Source: Paenibacillus caseinilyticus (GTDB taxonomy: Bacteria > Bacillota > Bacilli > Paenibacillales > NBRC-103111). Taken from it: a stretch of DNA of 64,000 bases. The translations under genes were made by a program, and so were the position numbers. A model generated the notes under the pieces. That model was not told where the DNA came from. It worked only from the letters and a program-made list of their open reading frames with translations, and ran no database searches. The stretch covers positions 124,001 through 188,000 of the forward strand of contig NZ_JAQAGY010000009.1 in NCBI RefSeq assembly GCF_027533645.1. Direction: 5' to 3'. Shown here piece after piece: positions 16,371 to 25,115 of the stretch; within the stretch, counting starts at the first letter, position 1; every line of letters begins with the position of its first letter.

Positions 16371-17207
16371 ATGCCAACCGGAATACTCAGAGGATTCACC
16401 CACCGGCACGACTCGCCGGTTCACTATAGCCTGAAGCTGGACGATACCGAGATTAGTCTCAACGATTGGGTCGGCCGCACCGTACACATCCAATTCACGG
16501 GAGAGATCCGCTGCGTTCACTGCTCCCGCAGGATCAAGAAGACCTACAACTCCGGATACTGCTATCCCTGTTTCACCGAGCTCGCGGAGAACGATCTGTG
16601 TATCGTGAAGCCGCACGAGTGCCACTTCGACCAAGGCACCTGCCGCGATCCCGAGTTCGCGAAGACCTACTGCATGGTTCCCCATTATGTGTATCTTGCC
16701 GTGAGCAGCGGACTGAAGGTCGGGCTGACCCGCAAGGGCAACCAGATGAAGCGCTGGACAGACCAGGGGGCGCTGCAGGCGATCCCGATCGCGGAGCTCC
16801 CCACACGCAAGCTTGCCGGCGAACTCGAATTCGAGCTGAGCAAGCATGTCATGGATAAGACCGACTGGCGCAAAATGCTTAAAGGCCAGGTCGATGAAAT
16901 CGACCTTCTGCAGAGCCGCCGGGAGCTTCTCCAGCATGTGCCCGAGGCGTTCAGGCCTTACCTGCTCGATGACAGCGATGTCTACGAGTTCGTCTATCCG
17001 CTTCTCGAGTCGCCCGAGAAGATCAAGACTTACGATCTCGCCAAGGCTCCATTGATCACGGACCGCCTCATCGGCATCAAGGGCAACTATCTGATCTTCG
17101 AGGGCGCCGTCATGAACGTCAAAAAATTCAGCGGCTACAAGGTTTCGATGGATCTTGTAGAAGAGACCGCCGATGAAGAGCAACAAGAAGACCTGCTCGT
17201 TCGTTAA
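16371..17207 (+). CDS. DUF2797-family zinc-ribbon-like protein
   Basis: 278 aa, the usual DUF2797 length. Seven cysteines include two CxxC pairs (C48/C51 in RCVHC, C64/C67 in CYPC) that probably hold zinc, then C84, C91, C101. A following segment (VYLAVSSGLKVGLTRKGNQMKRW) resembles a GIY-YIG-like strand pattern seen in this family. CAGGAG lies 10 bp before the ATG at 16371. A strong terminator follows at 17246, so it is monocistronic. Function unknown; nucleic-acid binding is possible but only inferred. Confidence 0.8.
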   Translation: MPTGILRGFTHRHDSPVHYSLKLDDTEISLNDWVGRTVHIQFTGEIRCVHCSRRIKKTYNSGYCYPCFTELAENDLCIVKPHECHFDQGTCRDPEFAKTYCMVPHYVYLAVSSGLKVGLTRKGNQMKRWTDQGALQAIPIAELPTRKLAGELEFELSKHVMDKTDWRKMLKGQVDEIDLLQSRRELLQHVPEAFRPYLLDDSDVYEFVYPLLESPEKIKTYDLAKAPLITDRLIGIKGNYLIFEGAVMNVKKFSGYKVSMDLVEETADEEQQEDLLVR

Positions 17208-17245
17208 AGCTATCATCCCCTATGTATCATTTCTAACTGAAGCGG

Positions 17246-17284
17246 CCTTTGTCCGGCACCTGCCGGACGAAGGTTGTTTTTTTG
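17246..17284 (+). terminator. Intrinsic terminator of the DUF2797 gene
   Basis: CCTTTGTCCGGCA pairs with TGCCGGACGAAGG and is followed by TTGTTTTTTT. Confidence 0.9.
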
Positions 17285-17430
17285 TGGATTTTTTACTGAG
17301 AGTCTTTCTACCGGAATTTTCTTGCCGGAATCACCCTCTGCAGGTTAACAAAAACATTACAAAAAATTGAACCGGCTTCCAGTATAATCAATTTGTAATT
17401 TTATCCATTTTGCAAAGGAGGCATTAGGTA

Positions 17431-17871
17431 ATGAAGTCGATGTTCAGGTTCATGGCTTCGGTAGTTCTCGTATTGGCTTTGGTGTTCGGCAGTATCGGTG
17501 CGTTAGCTCCACTAGGTATTCCTGCTGCGGAAGCGGCCGTCTCGGGGCCTACGGACTATGCCGGCATTATCAACCATATCAAAGCATACGGATGGCTGCC
17601 GGATAACTTCCTGACCAAGTCCGAGGCAAACCAGAGAGGCTGGGTATCCAGCAAATGCAACCTGGCCACCGTTGCACCGGGTTACAGCATCGGAGGCGAC
17701 GTGTTCTCTAACCGGGAGGGCAAACTGCCGGCCAAAGCAGGACGCATCTGGTATGAAGCCGACGCCTATTATAAGTCGGGCTGCCGTGGTGCGCAGCGTG
17801 TCGTTTTCTCCAATGACGGCCTCTACTACACGACCAGCGACCACTATCAAACGTTCAAGAGATGGTACTGA
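17431..17871 (+). CDS. Secreted ribonuclease of the barnase family
   Basis: 146 aa precursor: signal peptide of ~36 aa (ends AAEAAV) and a ~110-aa mature RNase N1/T1-type domain very close to barnase. The TKSEANQRGWV, SIGGDVFSNREGKLP and TSDHYQTF blocks are all kept. Catalytic residues by family knowledge: base E109 (WYEAD), R123 (AQRVVFS), acid H138 (DHYQTF), with the TKSEA lysine also present. Two cysteines absent from classical barnase (SKCNL and SGCRG) could form a disulfide. AAGGAGG precedes the ATG. It would cleave RNA outside the cell; its inhibitor is encoded directly downstream. Confidence 0.93.
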   Translation: MKSMFRFMASVVLVLALVFGSIGALAPLGIPAAEAAVSGPTDYAGIINHIKAYGWLPDNFLTKSEANQRGWVSSKCNLATVAPGYSIGGDVFSNREGKLPAKAGRIWYEADAYYKSGCRGAQRVVFSNDGLYYTTSDHYQTFKRWY

Positions 17872-17884
17872 GTTTATAGCAGCG

Positions 17885-17920
17885 AAAAAGGACTTGCTTC
17901 CTGGAAGCAGGTCCCTTTTA
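17885..17920 (+). terminator. Terminator between barnase and barstar genes
   Basis: GGACTTGCTTCC pairs with GGAAGCAGGTCC around a 2-bp loop, followed by CTTTTA. It separates toxin and inhibitor transcription at least in part. Confidence 0.75.
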
Positions 17921-17975
17921 CTGAAATAGAGCAAGACATCCCCATAACGAACCGGAATAAGGAGACCCCTAAACC

Positions 17976-18275
17976 ATGCTTACCGAACTGCTGCTTGACG
18001 GCAAGGAACTGAAGACGATGGATTCGTTTCACCAGGAGTTCAAAACACGGCTCCTGTTCCCGGATTACTACGGCCATAATCTCGATGCCCTCTATGATTG
18101 CCTGATGGACTACGCCGCAGCTCCCCTGGTCATCCGGTGGATCCACTTTGAAGACAGCCGGCGGCAGCTGGGTGAACGCGTCCATGCGCTGGTTCAGGTG
18201 CTGCGGGACGCAGCTTCGGAGATGCCGGGGCTGGAGCTGATTATCGAGAACGGCGGCACGTCGGAGCAGGGGTAA
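17976..18275 (+). CDS. Barstar-family ribonuclease inhibitor
   Basis: 99 aa, cytoplasmic (no signal peptide). The barstar contact helix is clear: DYYGHNLDALYDCLMDY, with the two aspartates that in barstar enter the barnase active site. Located 104 bp after the barnase-like gene on the same strand; it would protect the cell from unexported RNase. RBS AAGGAGA lies ~10 bp before the ATG. Because a hairpin terminator lies between the two genes, the inhibitor probably has its own promoter or depends on read-through. Confidence 0.9.
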   Translation: MLTELLLDGKELKTMDSFHQEFKTRLLFPDYYGHNLDALYDCLMDYAAAPLVIRWIHFEDSRRQLGERVHALVQVLRDAASEMPGLELIIENGGTSEQG

Positions 18276-18464
18276 GCCTCCCCTGGCAACAGTAAACTTG
18301 GCTGTACACGGTTGACCAGCGGGATCTATTCCTTACGACAATTCTAAACTTTCATTTACCAAAGAAGGAATGTTCCGGGAGACAGCGAAACCTTCACTTC
18401 AAGCTACCTGTAAGAGCAACCTACATACAAAGGTAGATACTTAGGATTAGAGAGGAATGAAGGT

Positions 18465-20345
18465 ATGAACCGCAAAGTATCCATCACCATGCTGTCGCTA
18501 ATGAGCACTCTCCTGCTGCCTGTCGGCGCCTATGCCCAGACAGGGAGCCCGGAAGCGGCACCACGACTGCCTTTCTCCCAAAGGGGACAGAACTCCGTAA
18601 TCGATGCCAGTAAGTCCATCCGGGTTACGGTACCGTCTTCTGCCGAGAGCGAGGTTCTGAAGAAAATCTGGGACGTGCCCGGAAGAACCGAAGATTTTGA
18701 CGGCGACCGGGTGATCTACACCACCGCAGACGGTTCGGTCCATCTCAAGCGGCTGAGCGACGGGACCGACACGGTTCTGGATCAGAACCCCGATTACTGG
18801 GACTTCGGTACATGGGCCTATCTGGTACCTGCCGGTGTATTGCTGGGGAACCCCTCCGGCTCCTCCTTCCGGTTGTGGAAGGATGGCACCTTCACTCCGG
18901 TCACTCCTCCGGACTGGGATAGCGAAGTGAACCCGTCGATGTCCATCCTACGCGTGAAGAACGGCTATACCGTATATACGGTCTACGGACACGGGGATTA
19001 CCTCCTGAATACGAATACCGGCAAGTCGGTTAAATTCGCTTCGGCTTCGGGCAGCGACAACCTCTATGGGAACTGGGACATGTCGGAGAGCGGGGAACTC
19101 TACTATACCGCCTCGGGCGGGATCTACAAATTCGATCCGGCAGACGGAACCACCACTGAATTATACGCTTACCCGGATGCAGAGACTTCGTATAAAGAGC
19201 CTCTGGTGACCGGCAGCACCCTCGTATTCTCGGATTACGAGAAGCTGTATGAACTCTCGGAGGGCACCGTGAAAGAACTCGCCTCCAATCTGTCCATGAG
19301 CAGAGACAGCTACTATCAAGTGAACCAAGGCTGGCTGCTGTACACGGGCCGGACCCCTGCAGAGCAGGCTGGTCAAGGCGAGTTCTGCTTCTTCCTCCGC
19401 AGCCCCCAAGGAGAGACGCGGGTGCTCCCGCAGGATACCTACCAGATCTCCATCGATAAGCTGCAAGCGGACGGCACCTTCTCCTATTTCAAGGAGGGAG
19501 TCCAATACGTGGGCGACACCTACATTGGCGGCAGCTACGACAAGACCTTCTGGGTTAACGGGCAGGGCTATAAGGTGATCGACGGCGCTTTGTACTCCAT
19601 CCAGGTCGACGCGCCTCCTCCCGTTACTCCGCCGTTCTGGCCGGTCCCCCAGCCGCTCACCGTCAGCAGCGCAACTTATGACAGCATCACGGTCGCATGG
19701 CAGCCCGCACAGGAAGACAAGGAGACCGTCCAAGGCTATAATCTGTACCAAGCTTCCGATATTGCCGAATTCTCAACCAGCGTCGGCGGGGATGTCCTGC
19801 AGTACACCTTCACCGGGCTGAAGCCGGGGACAGCGTATGAGTTCCGCGTAGTCCCCTATAACCACTTGGGCTACCCCGGGGAGACTGCGTTGATTCAAGC
19901 TTCCACTACTTCCGCTCCTGCAGCGTCCTCCACGCTCGCACTGAAGCTCAATACGGGCCGAATTCAGGTGGGCCGCGTAGCCGAGGTGACGCTGAAGGCG
20001 GAACAGGTGACGGATCTATACGGCTTCCTGGCTAAGCTCGAGTACGATCCGGCCAAGCTGAAGCTGATGCAGGCCGTACTTCACAACGACTTCGGCCGGG
20101 AGAACTCTACAGCGGTGCTCGGCAAGGTACTGGGCGCGAACGGCAAGGTGAAGCTGAGCGGTTCCCTGCTCGGGCCCGTACCCGGCAAGGGCGGTTCCCC
20201 GTCCCTGGTGACGCTGAAGTTCATACCCCAGAAGAGCGGCAGCACGGACGTAGTCCTGCATACGGACTCGGCATACTCTGACAGCCAAGGGAAACTGAGT
20301 GCTCCGGCAGCTCCCTCGAAGGTGACCCTGCAGGTGGGCCCATAA
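18465..20345 (+). CDS. Secreted multidomain protein: propeller-like region, FN3 and cohesin-type domain
   Basis: 626 aa. Signal peptide ~25 aa (ends GAYAQ). Residues ~60-390 contain short repeating beta units (VIYTTADGSVHLKRLSDGTD, YTASGGIYKFDPADGTTTEL) suggesting a beta-propeller. An FN3 domain covers ~398-485 (SITVAWQPAQED, GLKPGTAYEFRVVPYN). The C-terminal ~135 aa are a cohesin-type domain (VAEVTLKAEQVTDLYGFLAKLEYDPAKLKL). Probably a cell-surface or matrix protein that binds polysaccharide or dockerin-like partners; no enzyme motif is seen. A loose RBS (GGAATGAAGG) precedes the ATG. TTGACC at 18312 may mark a promoter, but no good -10 is seen. Confidence 0.8.
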   Translation: MNRKVSITMLSLMSTLLLPVGAYAQTGSPEAAPRLPFSQRGQNSVIDASKSIRVTVPSSAESEVLKKIWDVPGRTEDFDGDRVIYTTADGSVHLKRLSDGTDTVLDQNPDYWDFGTWAYLVPAGVLLGNPSGSSFRLWKDGTFTPVTPPDWDSEVNPSMSILRVKNGYTVYTVYGHGDYLLNTNTGKSVKFASASGSDNLYGNWDMSESGELYYTASGGIYKFDPADGTTTELYAYPDAETSYKEPLVTGSTLVFSDYEKLYELSEGTVKELASNLSMSRDSYYQVNQGWLLYTGRTPAEQAGQGEFCFFLRSPQGETRVLPQDTYQISIDKLQADGTFSYFKEGVQYVGDTYIGGSYDKTFWVNGQGYKVIDGALYSIQVDAPPPVTPPFWPVPQPLTVSSATYDSITVAWQPAQEDKETVQGYNLYQASDIAEFSTSVGGDVLQYTFTGLKPGTAYEFRVVPYNHLGYPGETALIQASTTSAPAASSTLALKLNTGRIQVGRVAEVTLKAEQVTDLYGFLAKLEYDPAKLKLMQAVLHNDFGRENSTAVLGKVLGANGKVKLSGSLLGPVPGKGGSPSLVTLKFIPQKSGSTDVVLHTDSAYSDSQGKLSAPAAPSKVTLQVGP

Positions 20346-20349
20346 GGAT

Positions 20350-20585
20350 AAGAAAAACGCCTATCGGCGTCCTTTAAGATCTCTGTGTGCCAACCCATAC
20401 GTTGGTGCACGGTGAAGAATGGGTATGGGGTTCCAACCGCTCTTGAAGTCGTGTCCTTTTCCACCCCATACCCATTCCCTCTCTAAATCCACTCTCTACT
20501 TGGTTCCTACCATACCAGGAACAAAAACAAGGTGGAAAACAAGCTCCAACTCGAAATTTTATAAATTCTATTATACTAAAAAAGG
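20350..20585 (+). repeat. Split copy of the interspersed repeat with a ~180-bp insertion
   Basis: The head (AAAAACGCC...GGCGTCCTTTAAG, 20353-20381) and tail (TTTATAAATTCTATTATAC, ~20563-20580) of the 105-bp repeat are present. Between them lies about 180 bp of unrelated sequence holding a perfect 15-bp inverted repeat (20417-20431 and 20463-20477, GAATGGGTATGGGGT) with a 31-nt loop and smaller dyads. The tail again abuts a terminator of a minus-strand gene. Confidence 0.55.
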
Positions 20586-20630
20586 GAACCGGCAAGCCTG
20601 CTTCGCAGGCCGCACCGTTTCCCTTTTCCC
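20578..20630 (-). terminator. Terminator of the GH106-like/YesT-like operon
   Basis: Long GC-rich stem with core CCTGC-gaa-GCAGG and outer GGGAA/TTCCC. On the minus strand it ends in TTTTTT, 20 bp beyond the stop at 20650. Confidence 0.85.
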
Positions 20631-20649
20631 CTTCCCGTCCGGCCTGCAC

Positions 20650-21324
20650 TCATGTTGCCTGCAGCGGGCGGACATACGGCGAGATCCCGATCGCCAGCTC
20701 CCGGATTCCCTCCGCGAGCAGTCCGGCCAGCCGCTTCGCCCCGGCTTCCGTGAAGTGCGTGAGATCCGTACCGTTCTCGGAGACCATGAAGAGGCGGGAC
20801 GCCTCTTCATACCCTAACGCCGCGTAATGCGCCAAGCTGCGGGTCATGAGGTCGACGAGCGGCACCTCCAGCTCCTCCGCAACCTCTTTCATCGCCGTGC
20901 AGTAGTCCGCAAAGTCGTTCACGAACGTGCCGTCCTCGGTATGCAGCCGCCCCATCGGTGTAACCAATAGCGGCACAGCCCTCCGATCCCTGGCCCCTGT
21001 AATGTAGAGCCGCAGATAATCCTTGTAACTGCCGAAGGGCTCCGTGTAGCGTTCCGGCCTGCTCGGCGTGGCGTCATTGTGGCCCATCTGCACGAAGAGC
21101 CAGTCCCCCTCGCGGATCTCCTCCAGAATCGAATCCAGCCGTCCTTCCTCGATGAACGTCTTCGAGCTGCGTCCGCCGATGGCCCGGTTCTCGAAGCGGA
21201 CCTCCCCCGTAAAATATCCTGCGATGTACTGCCCCCAGCCGGCTTGGGGCGCACGGTCTGCCGTATACGTTTGAACCGTGGAATCCCCCGCCAGATAGAT
21301 CGTGAACCGCGCGTCTGCTGCCAT
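20650..21324 (-). CDS. Rhamnogalacturonan acetylesterase (YesT/RhgT-like SGNH hydrolase)
   Basis: 224 aa, no signal peptide, so it probably acts on imported oligosaccharides. The SGNH blocks are clear: GDSTVQTY (nucleophile Ser), GGRSSKTF (oxyanion Gly), GHND (Asn) and DLTHF (Asp/His). The start at 21324 is preferred: GGGAGGA lies 9 bp upstream, whereas the in-frame GTG at 21333 directly abuts the RBS. The stop of the upstream glycosidase is 2 bp before this ATG, so the genes are coupled. It removes acetyl groups from rhamnogalacturonan in Bacillus; same role inferred here. Confidence 0.88.
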   Translation of the reverse strand: MAADARFTIYLAGDSTVQTYTADRAPQAGWGQYIAGYFTGEVRFENRAIGGRSSKTFIEEGRLDSILEEIREGDWLFVQMGHNDATPSRPERYTEPFGSYKDYLRLYITGARDRRAVPLLVTPMGRLHTEDGTFVNDFADYCTAMKEVAEELEVPLVDLMTRSLAHYAALGYEEASRLFMVSENGTDLTHFTEAGAKRLAGLLAEGIRELAIGISPYVRPLQAT

Positions 21325-21326
21325 CT

Positions 21327-23870
21327 TCAGCACTCCTCCCTCATCGCATACCCGAGCAGCTTCGCGGGACCGATCAGGCCGGAGGGCAGCGACCGCCCGT
21401 CATACCGGTTGGCTAGCGTGTTCGTGACGGCCACCGTCAATTCGTTGCCGCCGGGCCGCAGCAGCTCGCCGACCGGGAACCGGTACGGGCTCCACATGGC
21501 CACCCCGGCTTCTTGCCCGTTCACCCATACCCGTACGAGCTCGTGGGCTTCGCCGAGATCGAGCTCCACTTTGCCGTACTTCTCCCACGCGTCCCCATCC
21601 AGCTGCAGGTGTTTCTCGTAGACGACCGTGCCGGAGTAATGCGCCATATCTTCCCACTCTGTCCAGGAGGTGAGCGTGTCGATCTCCCGGGAAGCGGCGG
21701 CGCCCTGTACCCGCCATGCGCCGGTCACCCGCTGCTCCTCCGCCAGCTGCCACCCGGCGGCGGCATCCATCCCGGAGAAGTTACCGCTCCCCTCCGCTAC
21801 GGAGGCCGCAGCCGGAGTCGGGTCGACGACGATAAGCACGCACTCCCGGCGCTCCACATGGAGGGCAATGGCTGCCCCCTCCCCGCCTGAAGTAACCGCC
21901 GCCGCCTGCATGGCGCCCGTCCACGGATGCCAGATCTCCACGTTGCCCGTTACCGGGAGGGAGAATGCCCCTTCATAGGCCGCTTCCCCTTCGTTCACGA
22001 GGCAATAGAAATGAATGCCTTCCTTCACGACATGGCTGACCCGGATCGCCGGGCCTGCAGGCAGCAGCCTGCCGTCCTTGCCGAACCCAGCTCCGAGCAG
22101 GGCCGCCGCATCGGCTGCGCGGAGGCGCTGCTGTCCGATGTCGGCTCCGCTCTTGCGGCCGGTCTCCTCATCCTCAATCTCGATCACAAGTCCACCCTGA
22201 TCCAAGAAGGCTTGCAGCTTGCTCCAGGTCTCGCTGCCGAACCGGTCCCCGTTCTCCACGACCACCGCCTTGTAGCGCTGCTCCGCGATGCGCAGCGTCC
22301 CTTCGTCCAGGGCGCACGACGAGAAGAGCAGCTCCTCTTCGAGGTAGTTGAACTCGATCTGCCTCTCATAGAGCTCCCTGGCCGCTCTCCAAGGCAGTCC
22401 GGATGCCGCGGTAAGCACCGCCACGCCGGCCTGGTTGACGCTGTCCGTCATCAGCCAGCTCATCCGCTTGATATACCGGGCGAAGCGGCGGTATTCCGGC
22501 CACCAAATATTGTTCGGCCCGACGTCCGGCGGACGCTCGTCCCTCCGTTCGTTGCGGATCGAATAATAGAACGCGTGCGGCGAGATCAGATTGACGCCCC
22601 GGACGAACAGCCAGTCGAGATACCATTTCATCTCGTCTGCCGTCAGCGACCAGCCTCCGCCCTTCCCGCAGACGCCGAACACCTCGTTGAGGTTGCGGCG
22701 CCGCCTTCGGTGGCGGGCCGAATCCGCCGAGCATTTGCCGAGCGTGCTGTGCGGCCCGGTCACCCCGAGGCCGTCCTCCGGTGCGATGAAGCGCCAGACG
22801 ACGTCCTGCCCGGGAATATGGAAATACTGCAGCAGCCCGATATCGTCGCTTCCCGCCGGGTGGCCGGTCAACGCGATGCCGTGCGCCCCGCACCAGTCGT
22901 GCAGCGGCTTGTAGTAGGACTGCGTCATCCGGCGGTAGACGGCATGCTCGTACGCCCCCCGGATGCGCTGCGTCGCTTCGCCGGCATCCAGCCACAGCGC
23001 CGGCAGATCCTTCAGCGCGAGCCCGGCGGCCAGGACGTCGTCCAGCAGATCCGCCGTCCAGGGCTTCAGCCCGCGGAGATGCCTGCGCCCCAGCAGATCC
23101 GGCTCGTCGGTGAACATCGCGATGACGGTGGAGCCGAAGTAAGGCCTAAGCTTCGCATAATACTTCTCATGCGTCTCCTCGATGAAGCAGCGGACCGCCT
23201 CCACATTGAGCAGGTCGGCGGCCAGGGGCGCATCCGCCTCCCCGTCGTCCTGTCCTTCGTGAATGCCGCGGATCGTTCCTCCCGAATACACATCGGCGAA
23301 TACGAGTACAGACCAGACGCCGTCCCCCGGCGGAGTGAAATCGAGCGACAATGCCTCGTCGCCGTCGCCATAGCCGGGCTCCATGTGCAGCAGGAGCGTA
23401 GCGGAGGGATCGATCTCCTCCCACGACACCTTGCGGACCGCTTGAACCGAGACGATCCGCTCTCCCGGGGACAGGGATACCGTGATGCGCGTGCTCTTCC
23501 CGGCCGGGCAGGGGGTCTCGGTCATCCGGAGCCCCCGGCTGGCGAAGGCCGGATTGCGCTTCACCACTAGCCCGTTGGCTGCTCCGGAGGGGTACATCCC
23601 CTCATCGTACAGGATCACCTGCATGCCGTGCTCCGCCGCTTCCTTCACGGCAGCTTCTGCCAGGTCCAGGAATTCCGGGGACAGATAAGGCTGAGTCCGC
23701 GGGAGCCCCATACGGGGGTGGAGCACGAAGCCCGAGACTTCTTTGCTATGAAACTCATGGATCTGCCGCAGGATCTCCTCCCTCGACAGTTCGTCGTTCC
23801 AGAACCAGAACGGCACCGGCGAGAACTCGGCAGGGGGATGGTCAAACACGCTTCTTAGTCTTTCCAGCAT
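21327..23870 (-). CDS. GH106-like glycosyl hydrolase (putative alpha-L-rhamnosidase)
   Basis: 847 aa, cytoplasmic. The N-terminal part shows the GH106-like pattern: FSPVPFWFWNDELSREEI, GFVLHPRMGLP, YLSPEFLDLAEAAVKEA and VILYDEGMYPSG; the middle has AMFTDEPDLLG. The C-terminal ~150 aa form a beta-sandwich with GAWRVQ, YEKHLQLDGD and WVNGQEAG, like GH2 sugar-binding domains. Start chosen at 23870 (GGAGG 9 bp upstream); the frame runs 20 codons further without an RBS. It is translationally coupled to the YesT-like esterase, so the pair likely degrades rhamnogalacturonan oligosaccharides. The exact substrate is inferred from family and neighbour. Confidence 0.8.
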   Translation of the reverse strand: MLERLRSVFDHPPAEFSPVPFWFWNDELSREEILRQIHEFHSKEVSGFVLHPRMGLPRTQPYLSPEFLDLAEAAVKEAAEHGMQVILYDEGMYPSGAANGLVVKRNPAFASRGLRMTETPCPAGKSTRITVSLSPGERIVSVQAVRKVSWEEIDPSATLLLHMEPGYGDGDEALSLDFTPPGDGVWSVLVFADVYSGGTIRGIHEGQDDGEADAPLAADLLNVEAVRCFIEETHEKYYAKLRPYFGSTVIAMFTDEPDLLGRRHLRGLKPWTADLLDDVLAAGLALKDLPALWLDAGEATQRIRGAYEHAVYRRMTQSYYKPLHDWCGAHGIALTGHPAGSDDIGLLQYFHIPGQDVVWRFIAPEDGLGVTGPHSTLGKCSADSARHRRRRRNLNEVFGVCGKGGGWSLTADEMKWYLDWLFVRGVNLISPHAFYYSIRNERRDERPPDVGPNNIWWPEYRRFARYIKRMSWLMTDSVNQAGVAVLTAASGLPWRAARELYERQIEFNYLEEELLFSSCALDEGTLRIAEQRYKAVVVENGDRFGSETWSKLQAFLDQGGLVIEIEDEETGRKSGADIGQQRLRAADAAALLGAGFGKDGRLLPAGPAIRVSHVVKEGIHFYCLVNEGEAAYEGAFSLPVTGNVEIWHPWTGAMQAAAVTSGGEGAAIALHVERRECVLIVVDPTPAAASVAEGSGNFSGMDAAAGWQLAEEQRVTGAWRVQGAAASREIDTLTSWTEWEDMAHYSGTVVYEKHLQLDGDAWEKYGKVELDLGEAHELVRVWVNGQEAGVAMWSPYRFPVGELLRPGGNELTVAVTNTLANRYDGRSLPSGLIGPAKLLGYAMREEC

Positions 23871-23988
23871 TCGGGTATACCTCCAGGTCAGTAGGATCGC
23901 ATCTCTATCATGTCTTCTCATCTCTACCATAGCTGCCGGGCCGCTTACCCGCCATTGGACATTCTTGCAGCCGGGCTCCCGCGCCTGA

Positions 23989-24021
23989 CAAAAAGGGACA
24001 CCCCGTTATCAGGGGTGCCCC
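23989..24021 (-). terminator. Terminator of the aldo/keto reductase gene
   Basis: GGGACACCCC pairs with GGGGTGCCCC; TTTTTG follows on the minus strand. Confidence 0.85.
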
Positions 24022-24027
24022 GCTTAA

Positions 24028-25011
24028 TCAATTCAATCCACCGAGAACCGGATGAGGCACGTAGGGCTCCTCGAGGCTGGCGATCTCCTCCGCGGTCAGC
24101 TTCAGCGACAAGGCTGCCGCCGCATCGTCGAGATGGTGCGTCTTCGTGGCCCCCACGATCGGCGCCGTCACCGGCTCCTTCTGCAGCACCCACGCGAGCG
24201 CCACCTGCGCGCGCGGCACGCCCCGCTTCGCCGCGACCTCGGCCACCCGTTCGACCACCCGGCGGTCGGCTTCGGCCGCTACGGCGTACAGCGTCTTGCC
24301 GAACTCGTCCGTCGCCGAGCGCTCGCTGCCCTCGTTCCAATCCCGGGTCAGCCGTCCGCGGGCCATCGGGCTCCATGGGATGACGCCGATGCCATCGGCC
24401 TTGCAGAGCGGCAGCATCTCCCGCTCTTCCTCGCGGTACAGGAGGTTGAGGTAATTCTGCATGGACACGAAGCGCGTCCAGCCATTGCGTTCGGCAGTAT
24501 GCTGCGCCTTGAGGAACTGCCAGGCGTACATGGAGGATGCGCCAATATAACGCGCTTTGCCCGCCTTGACGACATCATGGAGCGCCTCCATCGTCTCCTC
24601 GATCGGTGTAGCGTTGTCCCACCGGTGAATCTGATAGAGATCGACATAGTCGGTGCCGAGCCGCCGGAGGCTGTGGTCGATCTCGCTCAGGATCACCTTG
24701 CGCGACAACCCGCCGCCGTTCGGTCCCTTGCGCATCGGGTAGAAGACCTTCGTCGCGATCACGACCTCGTCGCGGCTTGCGTAGTCCTTCAGCGCCCGGC
24801 CCACGATCTCCTCGCTCGTCCCATCCGAGTACATGTTCGCCGTATCGAAGAAATTGATCCCGAGATCGAGTGCTTTCTTGATGAACGGCCTGCTCTGCTC
24901 TTCATCCAGCGACCACGGGTGCGCCCCGCGCTCCGGCACCCCATAGCTCATGCAGCCGAGACACAGCCGCGAGACGTCCATACCGGTAGAACCCAGCTTT
25001 ACATACTCCAT
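24028..25011 (-). CDS. Aldo/keto reductase
   Basis: 327 aa NADPH-type aldo/keto reductase with a TIM barrel. The catalytic tetrad is visible: D and Y in FFDTANMYSDG, K in VVIATKVFYP, H in LYQIHRWD. The C-terminal VTAPIVGATKTHHLDDA is the cofactor-binding end. AAGGAG lies 11 bp before the ATG at 25011. Monocistronic, own terminator. It reduces carbonyl compounds; the natural substrate cannot be predicted. Confidence 0.92.
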   Translation of the reverse strand: MEYVKLGSTGMDVSRLCLGCMSYGVPERGAHPWSLDEEQSRPFIKKALDLGINFFDTANMYSDGTSEEIVGRALKDYASRDEVVIATKVFYPMRKGPNGGGLSRKVILSEIDHSLRRLGTDYVDLYQIHRWDNATPIEETMEALHDVVKAGKARYIGASSMYAWQFLKAQHTAERNGWTRFVSMQNYLNLLYREEEREMLPLCKADGIGVIPWSPMARGRLTRDWNEGSERSATDEFGKTLYAVAAEADRRVVERVAEVAAKRGVPRAQVALAWVLQKEPVTAPIVGATKTHHLDDAAAALSLKLTAEEIASLEEPYVPHPVLGGLN

Positions 25012-25115
25012 CTGCCACCCACTCCTTCTTTTTACAAAACTTCCATCCTATCATATCGCAACTCCCGGCCCAAAAAAAGAAGAGATAGGAAAATCCTGCC
25101 CCTTGCCGGCTGCTC

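Noticed and set aside
21927..23570. 547-codon open frame opposite the GH106-like gene, and similar long antisense frames (12502-13686, 38160-39536, 42390-44201)
   Set aside because: They mirror GC-rich codon structure of well-supported genes, have no RBS and read as low-complexity Arg/His/Pro-rich protein.
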